NCBI GenBank assembly: GCA_928722015.1
Contig: CAKMWI010000007.1
Coordinates: forward strand, 186,001-250,000
Direction of reading: 5' to 3'
Length of the DNA stretch: 64,000 nucleotides
Source of the DNA: Candidatus Gastranaerophilales bacterium
GTDB taxonomy: Bacteria; Cyanobacteriota; Vampirovibrionia; Gastranaerophilales; Gastranaerophilaceae
Shown here: piece after piece, positions 1 to 7,545 of the stretch
Layout of the letters: every line of letters starts with the position of its first letter
Position numbering within the stretch: the stretch's first letter is position 1
Position numbers and translations under genes: made by a program
The notes under the pieces: generated by a model
Told to the model about the DNA's origin: nothing
Databases searched by the model: none
What the model saw: only the letters and a program-made list of their open reading frames with translations

Positions 1-172
1 CAAAAGAACTTGAATTCAAATCAACATCAGAAAAGTCAATTTCTTTTAAAACCATGTTGGAAAAATCCACTTCACTCAAGTCAACATCGTCTCTATCTTT
101 TTTCCATTCATTAAATTTTTCGGGGTTGTTTTCTAATAAAGATAATAATTCTTCTTTTGTATAATCTAACAT
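1..172 (-). CDS. pentapeptide-repeat protein, N-terminal part (runs off window)
   Basis: Only the first 57 codons lie in the window; the gene continues past base 1. The start ATG (172-170) follows an AAGGAGAT ribosome binding site. After about 25 residues of charged sequence (start MLDYTKEELL) the protein shows five-residue periodicity (DVDLS EVDFS NMVLK EIDFS DVDLN), with L or F at the centre of each unit. That is the A(D/N)LXX pentapeptide pattern, which folds as a right-handed beta-helix. It lies 22 bp downstream of the response regulator and is probably the last gene seen of that operon. The repeat fold is clear; no function can be assigned from it. Confidence 0.8.
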   Translation of the reverse strand, partial: MLDYTKEELLSLLENNPEKFNEWKKDRDDVDLSEVDFSNMVLKEIDFSDVDLNSSSF

Positions 173-194
173 TCTTATCTCCTTAAATATATAT

Positions 195-821
195 TTATTT
201 TTCTACTAAATTCATTTGCATTGAAACAAGTACAGCCTGGGTTCTATTGGTAACATTGAGCTTTTTAAAAATACTATTTAAATGGCTTTTTACGGTTACT
301 TCACTTAACACAAGTTTTTCTGCAATAGATTTATTGCTTTCTCCCTGCGTAACTAATAATAAAACATCTTTTTCTCTCTTAGTCAAGGAATTAAAATTAT
401 TAATTTGACCAATTGTAACATTAGTATCTGTGGTTTTGTTATTTTGTCGGTTACTGCGGCGTAATACGGCTTCGATTCTTGCTAAGAGGTTTGGAAGAAT
501 AAATGGTTTTACTATATAGTCGTCGGCTCCGATTTTTAAGCCTGAAATCATTTTTTGATCTTCATTAACTGCGGTTAGCATAATGACAGGAATATTTTTT
601 AGTATAGGATTTTGTCTGATTGTTTTTAATGTTTCCCAACCGTTCATATTTGGCATCATTATATCTAATAATACTAAATCAAAATGTTTTCCGCTTTCTA
701 ATATTTTTAGAGCCTGCACTCCATCTTGTGCGCAACATAATTCATATCCATAGAATGGTAGGACATCTTCTAAATATTTAGGATTGTCGTCTACTAAAAG
801 AATTTTAGTTAAATCAGACAT
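195..821 (-). CDS. response regulator, receiver + LuxR-type HTH
   Basis: Two-component response regulator. The receiver domain (about residues 5-120 from the chosen start) has the acidic pair LLVDDN, phospho-acceptor Asp in LLDIMMP, Thr in MLTA and Lys in IVKPF. The C-terminal LuxR/NarL helix-turn-helix (LTKREKDVLLLV, SNKSIAEKL, VKSHLNSIFKKL) should bind DNA. The reading frame extends 13 codons upstream to a TTG that overlaps the preceding gene. I prefer the ATG at 821 (MSDLTKILLVDD) because AAAAGGAT precedes it and the receiver fold starts there. It follows the NarL-type regulator gene by 31 bp in the same operon as the HD-GYP protein. The target genes and sensor kinase are not evident. Confidence 0.9.
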   Translation of the reverse strand: MSDLTKILLVDDNPKYLEDVLPFYGYELCCAQDGVQALKILESGKHFDLVLLDIMMPNMNGWETLKTIRQNPILKNIPVIMLTAVNEDQKMISGLKIGADDYIVKPFILPNLLARIEAVLRRSNRQNNKTTDTNVTIGQINNFNSLTKREKDVLLLVTQGESNKSIAEKLVLSEVTVKSHLNSIFKKLNVTNRTQAVLVSMQMNLVEK

Positions 822-852
822 TAGTTTAATATCCTTTTTATCTGAATTTAGT

Positions 853-1500
853 TTAAACAATTTGATACTTGAGGGCTTTTAAAGCAGCTTGTAAACGGTC
901 GTCTACTTCGAGTTTTTGCAGAATACTTGCAACATGGGCTTTTGTTGTATTAACACTGATTACTAAATGTTGTGCAATCTCCATGTTACTGTATCCTTCG
1001 GTCATTAATTTCAATATTTGAGCTTCTCTGGCTGTAAGGTCATAATTTTTATAAGTAGTTTCTGTCTCTCCTACTTTGGAATTTGTTGTTGCTTGTAAAA
1101 CAATATGGGCAATGCTTGGATCAAACCATGCTGCTCCGTCAGCAACTGATTGAACAACTTGTACAAGTCGTTGCAGATTTATTTCTTTTGAGCAATAAGC
1201 ATTTGCTCCGGCTTTCAGGCTATTTAAAACTTCTTTTTCGTCGTTATGAGATGTAAGAATAATAATTTTTACATCTTCATTTATATCATGGATTGCCTTA
1301 GTCGCATCGATACCGTTCATATTTGGTAGACCAAGATCCATTATAACTAAATCTATAGGGTTGTTTTTGAATATATCTAAAGCTTCTTCAGCAGAAGAGG
1401 CTTCATAAATTATATTTATGTAATCAACATCTTCAAATGTAGTTTTTAACCCGAATCTGGTTAATTCATGATCTTCAACAATTAATAAATTTTTCTTCAT
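853..1500 (-). CDS. NarL/FixJ-family response regulator
   Basis: 215-residue response regulator of normal NarL length. The receiver has LLIVEDHE near residue 8, phospho-acceptor Asp in VIMDLGLP, ILTSH and a Lys in CSKE. The LuxR-type helix-turn-helix follows from about residue 150 (LTAREAQILKLMTEG, SNMEIAQHLVIS, TTKAHVASILQKL). Its start overlaps the stop of the TPR gene by 4 nt (ATGA type), so the two are likely translationally coupled. Two LuxR-type regulators in a row with no kinase in the operon suggests cross-talk with kinases elsewhere, or input from the GAF/HD-GYP protein; that is inference. Confidence 0.93.
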   Translation of the reverse strand: MKKNLLIVEDHELTRFGLKTTFEDVDYINIIYEASSAEEALDIFKNNPIDLVIMDLGLPNMNGIDATKAIHDINEDVKIIILTSHNDEKEVLNSLKAGANAYCSKEINLQRLVQVVQSVADGAAWFDPSIAHIVLQATTNSKVGETETTYKNYDLTAREAQILKLMTEGYSNMEIAQHLVISVNTTKAHVASILQKLEVDDRLQAALKALKYQIV

Positions 1501-3041
1501 ATACTTAATTCCTCTTTTGCTAAATTATAATTAGGATTCAGGTCAAGACTTTTTTCAAAATTTTTGTTCGCTTCTGCTGTTAAGCCTTTATTTTTTAGTA
1601 CAAGTCCTAAATAATAATAATATCTAAAATCATTTTCGTCAATATATTTTGCCACTCCAAGGAATGATAGAGCTTTGTCATAATCTTCTTTTAGGATTTC
1701 TATTCTAGCAAGGTCAATCCATCCATCTTTAAAATTAGGATTTAGAGCAATTGCTTTTTTTAGATAAGCAGTTTCTCTATCTTTTTCGAGCAGAGCCATT
1801 TGGTAGTATGCTTCATAGGCATTAGAGCTTACTTTCAATATTTTTGAATAAATATCTTTAGCTTTTTTATCATTATTCAATTTTTGATAAGTTTTTGCGA
1901 GTTTTATTTCTGCATTATATGTAGAATCTTTTCCTGTGGCTTTTTTATAGTAATTTTCAGCAAGTTTATAATCCTGATTTCTAAAAGCTACATCTCCTAA
2001 TACAAGCAAAGCTTTTGTATTTTTTTTGTCGATGTCAATAGATTTTAAAGCATAATCCTGCGCTTTTTCAAATTCTTTCATATCAAAATATACTTTAGCG
2101 GTTAGGGCATAAACTTCCTTGTTTATATTTTTTTTACCTGATATTGAAGATTGTAGGACTCTTAGAGCTTTGTTTAGTTCATTTTCATCATAATAATAGT
2201 ATGCCAAATGATATTTTTTCCAATAATCATTTTTTGCAGCTTTGTAAAGTATGTATTGTTGTGAAGAATGTAGTTCTTTATCGAAAATAACTGTATTAAT
2301 CTCCTTTTGGTCCAAATCATCAAGAGCTTTTAGACCGTCTTGCGGTTTATTTGACTGAGCAAGTATTTCTGCCCGTAAACGTTTATAATTAATATTTTTT
2401 GGGTTTTTTTCGATAGCTGTATTGATAGATTTTATTGCCTGTTTTATTTCTCCGTTTTTCATACATCCAAATGCTACAAGATAATTAGCATAATCAGATT
2501 CGGATAAGAGAGTTAGTTGTTTCATTAACTCTCCTGTCGCTTCTCTACTTTGGTCATTATACATAATATTTGAGTATATTTCTGCGAGATAAATCTGATC
2601 TTTATGTGTTAGTCTGTAGCTTGGAAAGTAAAAATTTTTTACATCTTCTTCTAATAAGGATGATATTTCTTCATCTTTAATTTTAGACATAGCAAGTTCG
2701 GAAAGGCTAAAAAAACCTATCGCAGCCATTTCTTGTGTTAAGCGCATATAAATATAGTCATTTGGGGTTACATTATCTATCAACATAAGAAAATCTTGGT
2801 AAGAAGAACGAACATTGGATTGCATAAATTTATCCATTGCAATACTGTATTGATTTTTTATGGCATTTCGCGTTAGGGAAACTCTTTTTAGCTCTAAAGA
2901 CGGTTGATTTACAACCTCTTGATAAGTATAAGGATTTCCTTCTAGCGGATTTACCATATTAATTCCGTTCATATCAAGAGCGGAAGCAGAGTTAGAGAAA
3001 ATGGAGATTATAAATAGTGAAATAATTAAGTTTTTTTTCAT
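1497..3041 (-). CDS. exported TPR-repeat protein
   Basis: 514 residues. The N terminus (MKKNLIISLFIISIFS, cleavage likely after NSASA) is a Sec signal peptide, so the protein is periplasmic or surface-exposed. From about residue 190 to the end there are tandem 34-residue tetratricopeptide repeats with A-x-x-Y/F and P signature positions (for example ALNPNFKDGWIDLARIEI and SLDLNPNYNLAKEEL). Such proteins are assembly scaffolds. The gene starts 2 bp after the HD-GYP gene and overlaps the next regulator, so it is a central member of this signalling operon. The partner is unknown. Confidence 0.85.
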   Translation of the reverse strand: MKKNLIISLFIISIFSNSASALDMNGINMVNPLEGNPYTYQEVVNQPSLELKRVSLTRNAIKNQYSIAMDKFMQSNVRSSYQDFLMLIDNVTPNDYIYMRLTQEMAAIGFFSLSELAMSKIKDEEISSLLEEDVKNFYFPSYRLTHKDQIYLAEIYSNIMYNDQSREATGELMKQLTLLSESDYANYLVAFGCMKNGEIKQAIKSINTAIEKNPKNINYKRLRAEILAQSNKPQDGLKALDDLDQKEINTVIFDKELHSSQQYILYKAAKNDYWKKYHLAYYYYDENELNKALRVLQSSISGKKNINKEVYALTAKVYFDMKEFEKAQDYALKSIDIDKKNTKALLVLGDVAFRNQDYKLAENYYKKATGKDSTYNAEIKLAKTYQKLNNDKKAKDIYSKILKVSSNAYEAYYQMALLEKDRETAYLKKAIALNPNFKDGWIDLARIEILKEDYDKALSFLGVAKYIDENDFRYYYYLGLVLKNKGLTAEANKNFEKSLDLNPNYNLAKEELSI

Positions 3042-3043
3042 AA

Positions 3044-4780
3044 TTATTGTACGTCTCCTTTTTCTTCAAATTTTCCAAGGTAATATTTATTAAATAAATC
3101 TATAATAGTTTTTTGTTCTTCATTTATTGTTTCAGAACTGAGCATTCTATAAATTGATAAAAGATCATACTGTTTTAATACTTCAGCATCTTTAGGGGCA
3201 ATTTTTGAATTTGATTCATATAAAAATACTTTTACTATTTTATCTGTAGAAATAGATAAGAATGTATCTACAAGATTTTTATCAAAGTGAGAACCTGCCC
3301 CCTTTATCAAAATATCAAGGACATTTGCAATCGGCATTTTATCACGATAATGTCTTTTTGATGTAATAGCGTCAAAAACGTCGGCAACAGCAAGAATTCT
3401 TCCTCCTAAAGTAATTTCTTCACCTTTAAGATGTCTATAATAACCCGTACCATCCCATTTTTCGTGGTGTGAGCACGCCATTTCCGTGATAATTCTAAAA
3501 TCAGGAGACATATAAATTTTATTTAAAATATTGTGGGTGATTCTTACATGTTCTTGAATATGTTTGTATTCTTCGTCTGTAAGTTTTCCATCCTTTTGTA
3601 AAACAGAATCTCTTATTCCGATTTTTCCAATATCATGTAATATTGCTGCTTTTTCTAACAAACTTTTATCTTTTGCTTCCATTCCTATAGCATCGGCCAA
3701 TAATGTTGAATAAAGACGAACTCTTGTTGAATGACCGGCGGTAATTTTGTCTCTTGCATCAATAGAAGTAGCGAGTGTATCAATAAAGCTTTCGAATAGT
3801 AATTTTTGTTCTCTGTATAGCTGGAGTTGTTGATCAAATAATTGAGCATTTTCTAATGCGATACTTGCGCTTCCTCCAATTGCAACAAGCAAATCTTCAT
3901 CATTTTTAGTAAAGACTCCGTCAATTTTGTTAATTACTTGAAATGCTCCGATAATTTCTCGATTATTATTCATAATCGGCATACACAAAATTGTTTTTGT
4001 TCTATAACCTGTTTTTGTATCAACCTCAGGGTTAAAGCGTGAATCATTATATGCATCGACAATATTTAATGATTCTCCGGTTTTTACAACATATCCTGCG
4101 AGACCTTTATCTGCAGGGAATCTTATTTCCTGACTTGAATCAAGACCCAATGCAACTTTTGACCATAGTTCATCTGTATCTTTATCCCATAAAAATACAG
4201 TACATCTGTCTGCTTGAATAGCATTTTTGGTCTCTTCTGCGATAACACGTAGAAGAGCATCTATATCAGTAATTGCAGTTATAGAGCGGCTTATTTTTAC
4301 CAGAGAAACTAGTGGATCACTTTTAGTCGGTAGTGAATAATCCATACCATTTTGCAATTGTTTAATTCTGGTATTGATTGTATCTGAAAGTTGATATTTA
4401 TCCTCATCAACAGTCATTTTTAGTGCATTATTGTAATGTATAATGGCAATATCTTTGTTATTTTCTGCAAAATTTATATTCCCTAATATGAGTTCATTTA
4501 TAAGTTTTGCAGAAATGCTATTTGCTCTGTTAGCCATATATGTTCCGTCTTGTGCTAAAGCCAGACTGGATTCAAAGTCAGATTTATTTTCGGAGTAGTT
4601 TAGAAATGCAATCAAGCTTAGACAGATAGAGATACCTTCTGCAAAATTTTCTTCTTTAAATATTTTATATGCTTCATTAATTGTTTTTTCAGCATCCTGG
4701 TAATTTTTTTCATCAAGAAAATTAAATCCCTGTTGGATTAACTTTTCTGCCTCTTCTGTTTTTAGTTTACTTTTTGCCAT
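3044..4780 (-). CDS. TPR-GAF-HD-GYP signalling protein (predicted c-di-GMP phosphodiesterase)
   Basis: 578 residues. The N-terminal about 130 residues are TPR-like helices, a GAF sensor domain spans about 165-315, and an HD-GYP domain spans about 345-520. The metal-binding set is visible: H350, H382-D383 in AILHDIGKIG, and H438-H439. HD-GYP domains hydrolyse cyclic di-GMP. The signature reads DGTGYY instead of DGxGYP: the proline is replaced by Tyr448, while the metal ligands and other conserved positions are kept. It is the first gene of a five-gene operon with two response regulators. The start ATG follows AAAAGGT. There is no membrane segment, so it is cytoplasmic. Activity is likely but not certain given the altered loop. 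Confidence 0.9.
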   Translation of the reverse strand: MAKSKLKTEEAEKLIQQGFNFLDEKNYQDAEKTINEAYKIFKEENFAEGISICLSLIAFLNYSENKSDFESSLALAQDGTYMANRANSISAKLINELILGNINFAENNKDIAIIHYNNALKMTVDEDKYQLSDTINTRIKQLQNGMDYSLPTKSDPLVSLVKISRSITAITDIDALLRVIAEETKNAIQADRCTVFLWDKDTDELWSKVALGLDSSQEIRFPADKGLAGYVVKTGESLNIVDAYNDSRFNPEVDTKTGYRTKTILCMPIMNNNREIIGAFQVINKIDGVFTKNDEDLLVAIGGSASIALENAQLFDQQLQLYREQKLLFESFIDTLATSIDARDKITAGHSTRVRLYSTLLADAIGMEAKDKSLLEKAAILHDIGKIGIRDSVLQKDGKLTDEEYKHIQEHVRITHNILNKIYMSPDFRIITEMACSHHEKWDGTGYYRHLKGEEITLGGRILAVADVFDAITSKRHYRDKMPIANVLDILIKGAGSHFDKNLVDTFLSISTDKIVKVFLYESNSKIAPKDAEVLKQYDLLSIYRMLSSETINEEQKTIIDLFNKYYLGKFEEKGDVQ

Positions 4781-4799
4781 ATATATTACCTTTTAGTAT

Positions 4800-4828
4800 A
4801 TTGTACAATATTTTCAAAAATAATTCAA
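4800..4828 (-). promoter_or_regulatory. promoter of the HD-GYP/response-regulator operon
   Basis: On the minus strand TTGAAT (4828-4823), 17 bp, then TACAAT (4805-4800), 20 bp upstream of the start ATG of the HD-GYP gene. This fits a housekeeping sigma-70 promoter with an ordinary SD-containing leader. Confidence 0.65.
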
Positions 4829-4971
4829 AATATTTTACATTCTTTATGGAATTTAATTATTTTATTGTTTCGAGTTAGATGGTGTTAGCTAAATAATGTA
4901 GCTGTAGGATGTAAAAATTTAGTAAAATGCTAAATTAACTATGTAGGAAGCTATGAAGAGGTATTATAATT

Positions 4972-5487
4972 ATGGCAGATTCATTGAAAGTTTTAAAATG
5001 TCCGGCTTGCGGAAAAGATATGGAAAAAGTATTTATTCCTAGTGCCGGGATTAATATAGATATTTGTTCTGAAGGGTGTGGCGGTATATATTTTGATAAT
5101 AGAGAATTTGATGATTTTGATGAGAAAGATGAAGATATCTCCGCTATATTGGCTAAGATTGAGAATAAAGAATTTGAGCAGATTGATGAGTCTTCAGAAA
5201 GACTCTGTCCGAATTGTGGTTCTAAAATGGTTAAAAATAGTTCAAGTATTCATAATGAAATTAAAGTTGATGATTGCTATAGCTGTGGTGGAAAGTTTTT
5301 AGATAGAGGCGAATTAGTAAAAATTAGAGCAGAATACGATACTGTGGAACAAAGGGATGAGGACATTTTGCGTTATGTTTATAAGGAAGTAGGTCAAGAG
5401 CTTGCAGAGTTGGATAAAGTACATTCTGAAATAAATCCACATAGAACTTATGTCAGGAAAATATTTTATAAGTTAACCGGTTTATAA
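4972..5487 (+). CDS. two-domain zinc-ribbon protein (zf-TFIIB type)
   Basis: 171 residues with two similar zinc ribbons. The first (about residues 10-45) has CPACG then CSEGCGGIYFDNREF; the second (about 78-112) has CPNCG then CYSCGGKFLDRGEL. The C-C...C-GG-[IK]-[YF]-[FL]-D-x-[GR]-E pattern is that of the small bacterial zf-TFIIB family, whose role is not established. The acidic linker (DEKDEDI) and C-terminal tail are not conserved domains I recognise. AAGAGG precedes the ATG. Its last 22 bp overlap, tail to tail, the end of the convergent metalloprotease-like gene. Confidence 0.85.
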   Translation: MADSLKVLKCPACGKDMEKVFIPSAGINIDICSEGCGGIYFDNREFDDFDEKDEDISAILAKIENKEFEQIDESSERLCPNCGSKMVKNSSSIHNEIKVDDCYSCGGKFLDRGELVKIRAEYDTVEQRDEDILRYVYKEVGQELAELDKVHSEINPHRTYVRKIFYKLTGL

Positions 5488-6284
5488 AAAGTTTCAAAGA
5501 CCTCGGAGAGCTCTTTGTAGTATCCGGAGTTTAAAAGTTCATAAAATCTTTTACAAGTATGAGGGGCTAAGGTTTGGACAGTTTCAGGGTTCAAATAGAG
5601 TCCCTCTACCAGTCTGGCAAAAAGTTCGGTTGGTTTTGTGTAGTATTTTTTTATACGATTTATTCGTGCAGAAATACGCTTTTGTTTTTTTTGACAGGAA
5701 TTTAATCTTATATAGGCGGCAAATTCTTCAGGCATGTTGTGAAAATCTTTTTCTATATTATCTACTGAAAAGATTTCTTCTCTTTTAAAAAATATTCCGG
5801 ATATTAATTTTACACGATCATATTTCAGCAAATATTTAGCCTTAGATTTTTTAATATATTTCTCAAATTCTTTGAATTTTTTAGAGCGTAAAAATTTAGG
5901 ATATTTATGTTTTATTATTTTTTCATATTCAATTATTTGAGATTTGAGAATTTGTTTATGTTGGTTTAATTTTTCACATTTTGATTGTGTATCAACAAAG
6001 TGTGTAACTTCAAGTAGTTCTTTTCTGTATATGGAAATATTTGAATCTTTGAATAATACTTCCAGTGAGCCTCCTTGTTTTTCAAAAAACGGTTCTATCC
6101 CCGAATGTATATAGTGTGCAAATTCATGTAAAAGTGTGGGAATAATCCTTTGCTGGGGAATGTTTTTTGAGATATCTATTCTTCCTTTTACATAAAAACC
6201 CTGATGACCCCGGGCTTTGGTTGTTGTATTGACTCGGAGTCCTATACTTTTAAAGTATTTTATTAATTCTTTTTCTTTAAGCAT
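5466..6284 (-). CDS. putative zinc metalloprotease-like protein (HEFAH motif)
   Basis: 272 residues. HEFAHYIHSG near residue 53 is a HExxH zinc-peptidase signature with a further His four residues on. A third-ligand candidate is the Glu in MPEEFAAYI about 130 residues later. The middle is a Lys-rich helical stretch (about residues 105-165), and the C terminus has PTELFARLVEGLYL. I do not recognise a named family; ImmA/IrrE-like or phage-type LPD peptidases are the nearest idea. No SD is visible before the ATG at 6284. It is convergent and overlapping with the zinc-ribbon gene and divergent from the lipoprotein gene. Activity is inferred from the motif only. Confidence 0.6.
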   Translation of the reverse strand: MLKEKELIKYFKSIGLRVNTTTKARGHQGFYVKGRIDISKNIPQQRIIPTLLHEFAHYIHSGIEPFFEKQGGSLEVLFKDSNISIYRKELLEVTHFVDTQSKCEKLNQHKQILKSQIIEYEKIIKHKYPKFLRSKKFKEFEKYIKKSKAKYLLKYDRVKLISGIFFKREEIFSVDNIEKDFHNMPEEFAAYIRLNSCQKKQKRISARINRIKKYYTKPTELFARLVEGLYLNPETVQTLAPHTCKRFYELLNSGYYKELSEVFETFYKPVNL

Positions 6285-6365
6285 GATTTGTTTTATTTAA
6301 AGTTAAACTCAATATATGATTTTAAAATTTATATTTATTATTATTATATAAAAAAGGAGAATTGT

Positions 6366-6899
6366 ATGAAAAAAATATTTGTTTCAGCCTTAACAATAGG
6401 TCTATCAGCATTTTTATTATGCGGTTGCGGTTCTAATGACCAAAAAACAACAGGTACAACAGTTCCGGCAGTGGAACAGAAAACTGTTGAACTTACAGGT
6501 CTTGACGGTATAAATTATTCTTTTACAAAAATACCTGATAGTGTTGTAACATATTTGAAAGATAAAAGTAATTATAAAGATTTATATACTGATAAAAAGT
6601 TTGTAATTTATTATGTGGGTGCAGATTGTCCTTACGCTCAATCTTTTATAGAAACATTTGAACCATTAAAAGCAAATGAATCTTATATGGATACGTATAA
6701 TTTTTATGCAGAGGAAGCTTCAGGTTCTAAAACATTTTCAAATATGGAAGATGCTCAGGCGGATATATCTTTTTCAAATATGTGTCATGAATTCTGTGTT
6801 GTTAATCCAAAGATAAATGAAATTTTCTCAATTGACGGAATTGGTGATGCTGAAATTGCAAAAATAGAAAGTATTATAGAACAATTGAAAGCTTGGTAA
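6366..6899 (+). CDS. lipoprotein with thioredoxin-like fold features
   Basis: 177 residues from the ATG at 6366, preceded by AAAAGGAGA; an upstream in-frame extension to 6288 lacks an SD and is rejected. The signal peptide ends in the lipobox LCGC (Cys21), so it is a membrane-anchored lipoprotein. Residues about 75-100 (FVIYYVGADCPYAQSF) look like the active-site strand and helix of a thioredoxin fold, but with CPYA rather than CxxC, leaving one Cys. Two further Cys occur later (MCHEFC). A redox or peroxiredoxin-like role is possible, which would fit the neighbouring rubredoxin/PerR genes, but this is inference. A strong terminator follows. Confidence 0.7.
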   Translation: MKKIFVSALTIGLSAFLLCGCGSNDQKTTGTTVPAVEQKTVELTGLDGINYSFTKIPDSVVTYLKDKSNYKDLYTDKKFVIYYVGADCPYAQSFIETFEPLKANESYMDTYNFYAEEASGSKTFSNMEDAQADISFSNMCHEFCVVNPKINEIFSIDGIGDAEIAKIESIIEQLKAW

Positions 6900-6910
6900 G
6901 TTTGAATTAC

Positions 6911-6951
6911 AAAAACGGCGGGCATAAAAAATGATGATGCCCGCCGTTTTT
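6911..6951. terminator. bidirectional terminator, 15-bp perfect stem
   Basis: AAAAACGGCGGGCAT (6911-6925) pairs perfectly with 6937-6951 around an 11-nt loop and is flanked by A and T runs. It serves the lipoprotein gene on plus and the rubredoxin gene, which ends 4 bp away, on minus. Confidence 0.93.
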
Positions 6952-6954
6952 GTA

Positions 6955-7092
6955 TTATTCTTTTTCAAATTGGTCTTTACCAACGCCACATAAAGGGCAT
7001 ACATAATCTTCCGGTAAATTTTCAAATGTTACATTGTCATTTTCTGCAGGGTCGTAAACATAACCACAAACAGTACATACCCATTTTTCCAT
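6955..7092 (-). CDS. rubredoxin
   Basis: 45 residues. The start MEKWVCTVCGYVYDP and the later EDYVCPLCGVGKDQF give the two CxxC knuckles that hold the single iron of rubredoxin; the length is slightly below the usual 52-54. Rubredoxins pass electrons to rubrerythrin and other peroxide- or oxygen-reducing enzymes. The SD AAAGGAAAG lies inside the 3' end of the upstream perR-like gene, only 3 bp away, so the two form one operon. A reverse rubrerythrin with a matching operator lies near 55.3 kb and is a plausible partner (inference). Confidence 0.97.
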   Translation of the reverse strand: MEKWVCTVCGYVYDPAENDNVTFENLPEDYVCPLCGVGKDQFEKE

Positions 7093-7095
7093 AAT

Positions 7096-7485
7096 TTAAT
7101 TACTTTCCTTTCTCTTTTTACAATCACTACATATACCATGAAATACTATATCATGACTTATTATATCAAAACCTGTAGCCTTTCGGGTATTTTTTATTAT
7201 ATCCGGTGCTACTTCTTGTGGAATATCAAAAACTCTATTACATTTTTTACAAATAAAATGATAATGCTCAAAAGTATTATGGTCAAAGTGCGCAGGAGAT
7301 TCCAACCCGTCTATTTTTTTTATCATTCCTGTTTGTGCCAGTTGATTAAGATTTCTATATAGGGTTGTCATTCCTACGTTCAGATTATCACGTTTTAATA
7401 TTTCAAGCAACTCCTCTGCTGTAGGATGAATTGCATTTTTTGTTAATACGTCAAGTATAATTTCTCTTTGTTTTGAATAATTCAT
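7096..7485 (-). CDS. perR: Fur-family regulator, PerR-like
   Basis: 129 residues. The winged helix (residues about 1-75: YSKQREIILDVL, HPTAEELLEIL, GMTTLYRNLNQL) is followed by the metal-binding dimerisation half with FDHNTFEHYHFICKKC and CSDC, giving the structural Zn(Cys)4 site, and the His/Asp residues of the regulatory site. PerR repressors sense peroxide by metal-catalysed His oxidation. Co-transcription with rubredoxin and the operator over its own promoter favour PerR over Fur or Zur. The exact subfamily would need a tree; ferric uptake control is the alternative. Confidence 0.85.
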   Translation of the reverse strand: MNYSKQREIILDVLTKNAIHPTAEELLEILKRDNLNVGMTTLYRNLNQLAQTGMIKKIDGLESPAHFDHNTFEHYHFICKKCNRVFDIPQEVAPDIIKNTRKATGFDIISHDIVFHGICSDCKKRKESN

Positions 7486-7498
7486 TTTTAACTCAAAT

Positions 7499-7513
7499 TG
7501 GTAACTATTATCA
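7499..7513. promoter_or_regulatory. PerR/Fur-type operator of the perR-rubredoxin operon
   Basis: Read on the minus strand the site is TGATAATAGTTACCA, 13 of 15 matches to the 7-1-7 Fur/PerR consensus TGATAATnATTATCA. It abuts the -10 element, so a bound repressor would block transcription start (autoregulation). A near-identical site lies upstream of rubrerythrin at 55160-55174. Confidence 0.7.
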
Positions 7514-7541
7514 TTTTATTGGTTTTTTGTAAGATTGTCAA
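7513..7541 (-). promoter_or_regulatory. promoter of the perR-rubredoxin operon
   Basis: TTGACA (7541-7536), 17 bp, TAAAAT (7518-7513) on the minus strand. This is a near-ideal sigma-70 promoter, about 27 bp upstream of the perR ATG. Confidence 0.85.
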
Positions 7542-7545
7542 CTAT

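Noticed and set aside
6828..7025. 65-codon minus-strand frame across the terminator
   Set aside because: It runs through a perfect terminator and overlaps the true rubredoxin gene in another frame.
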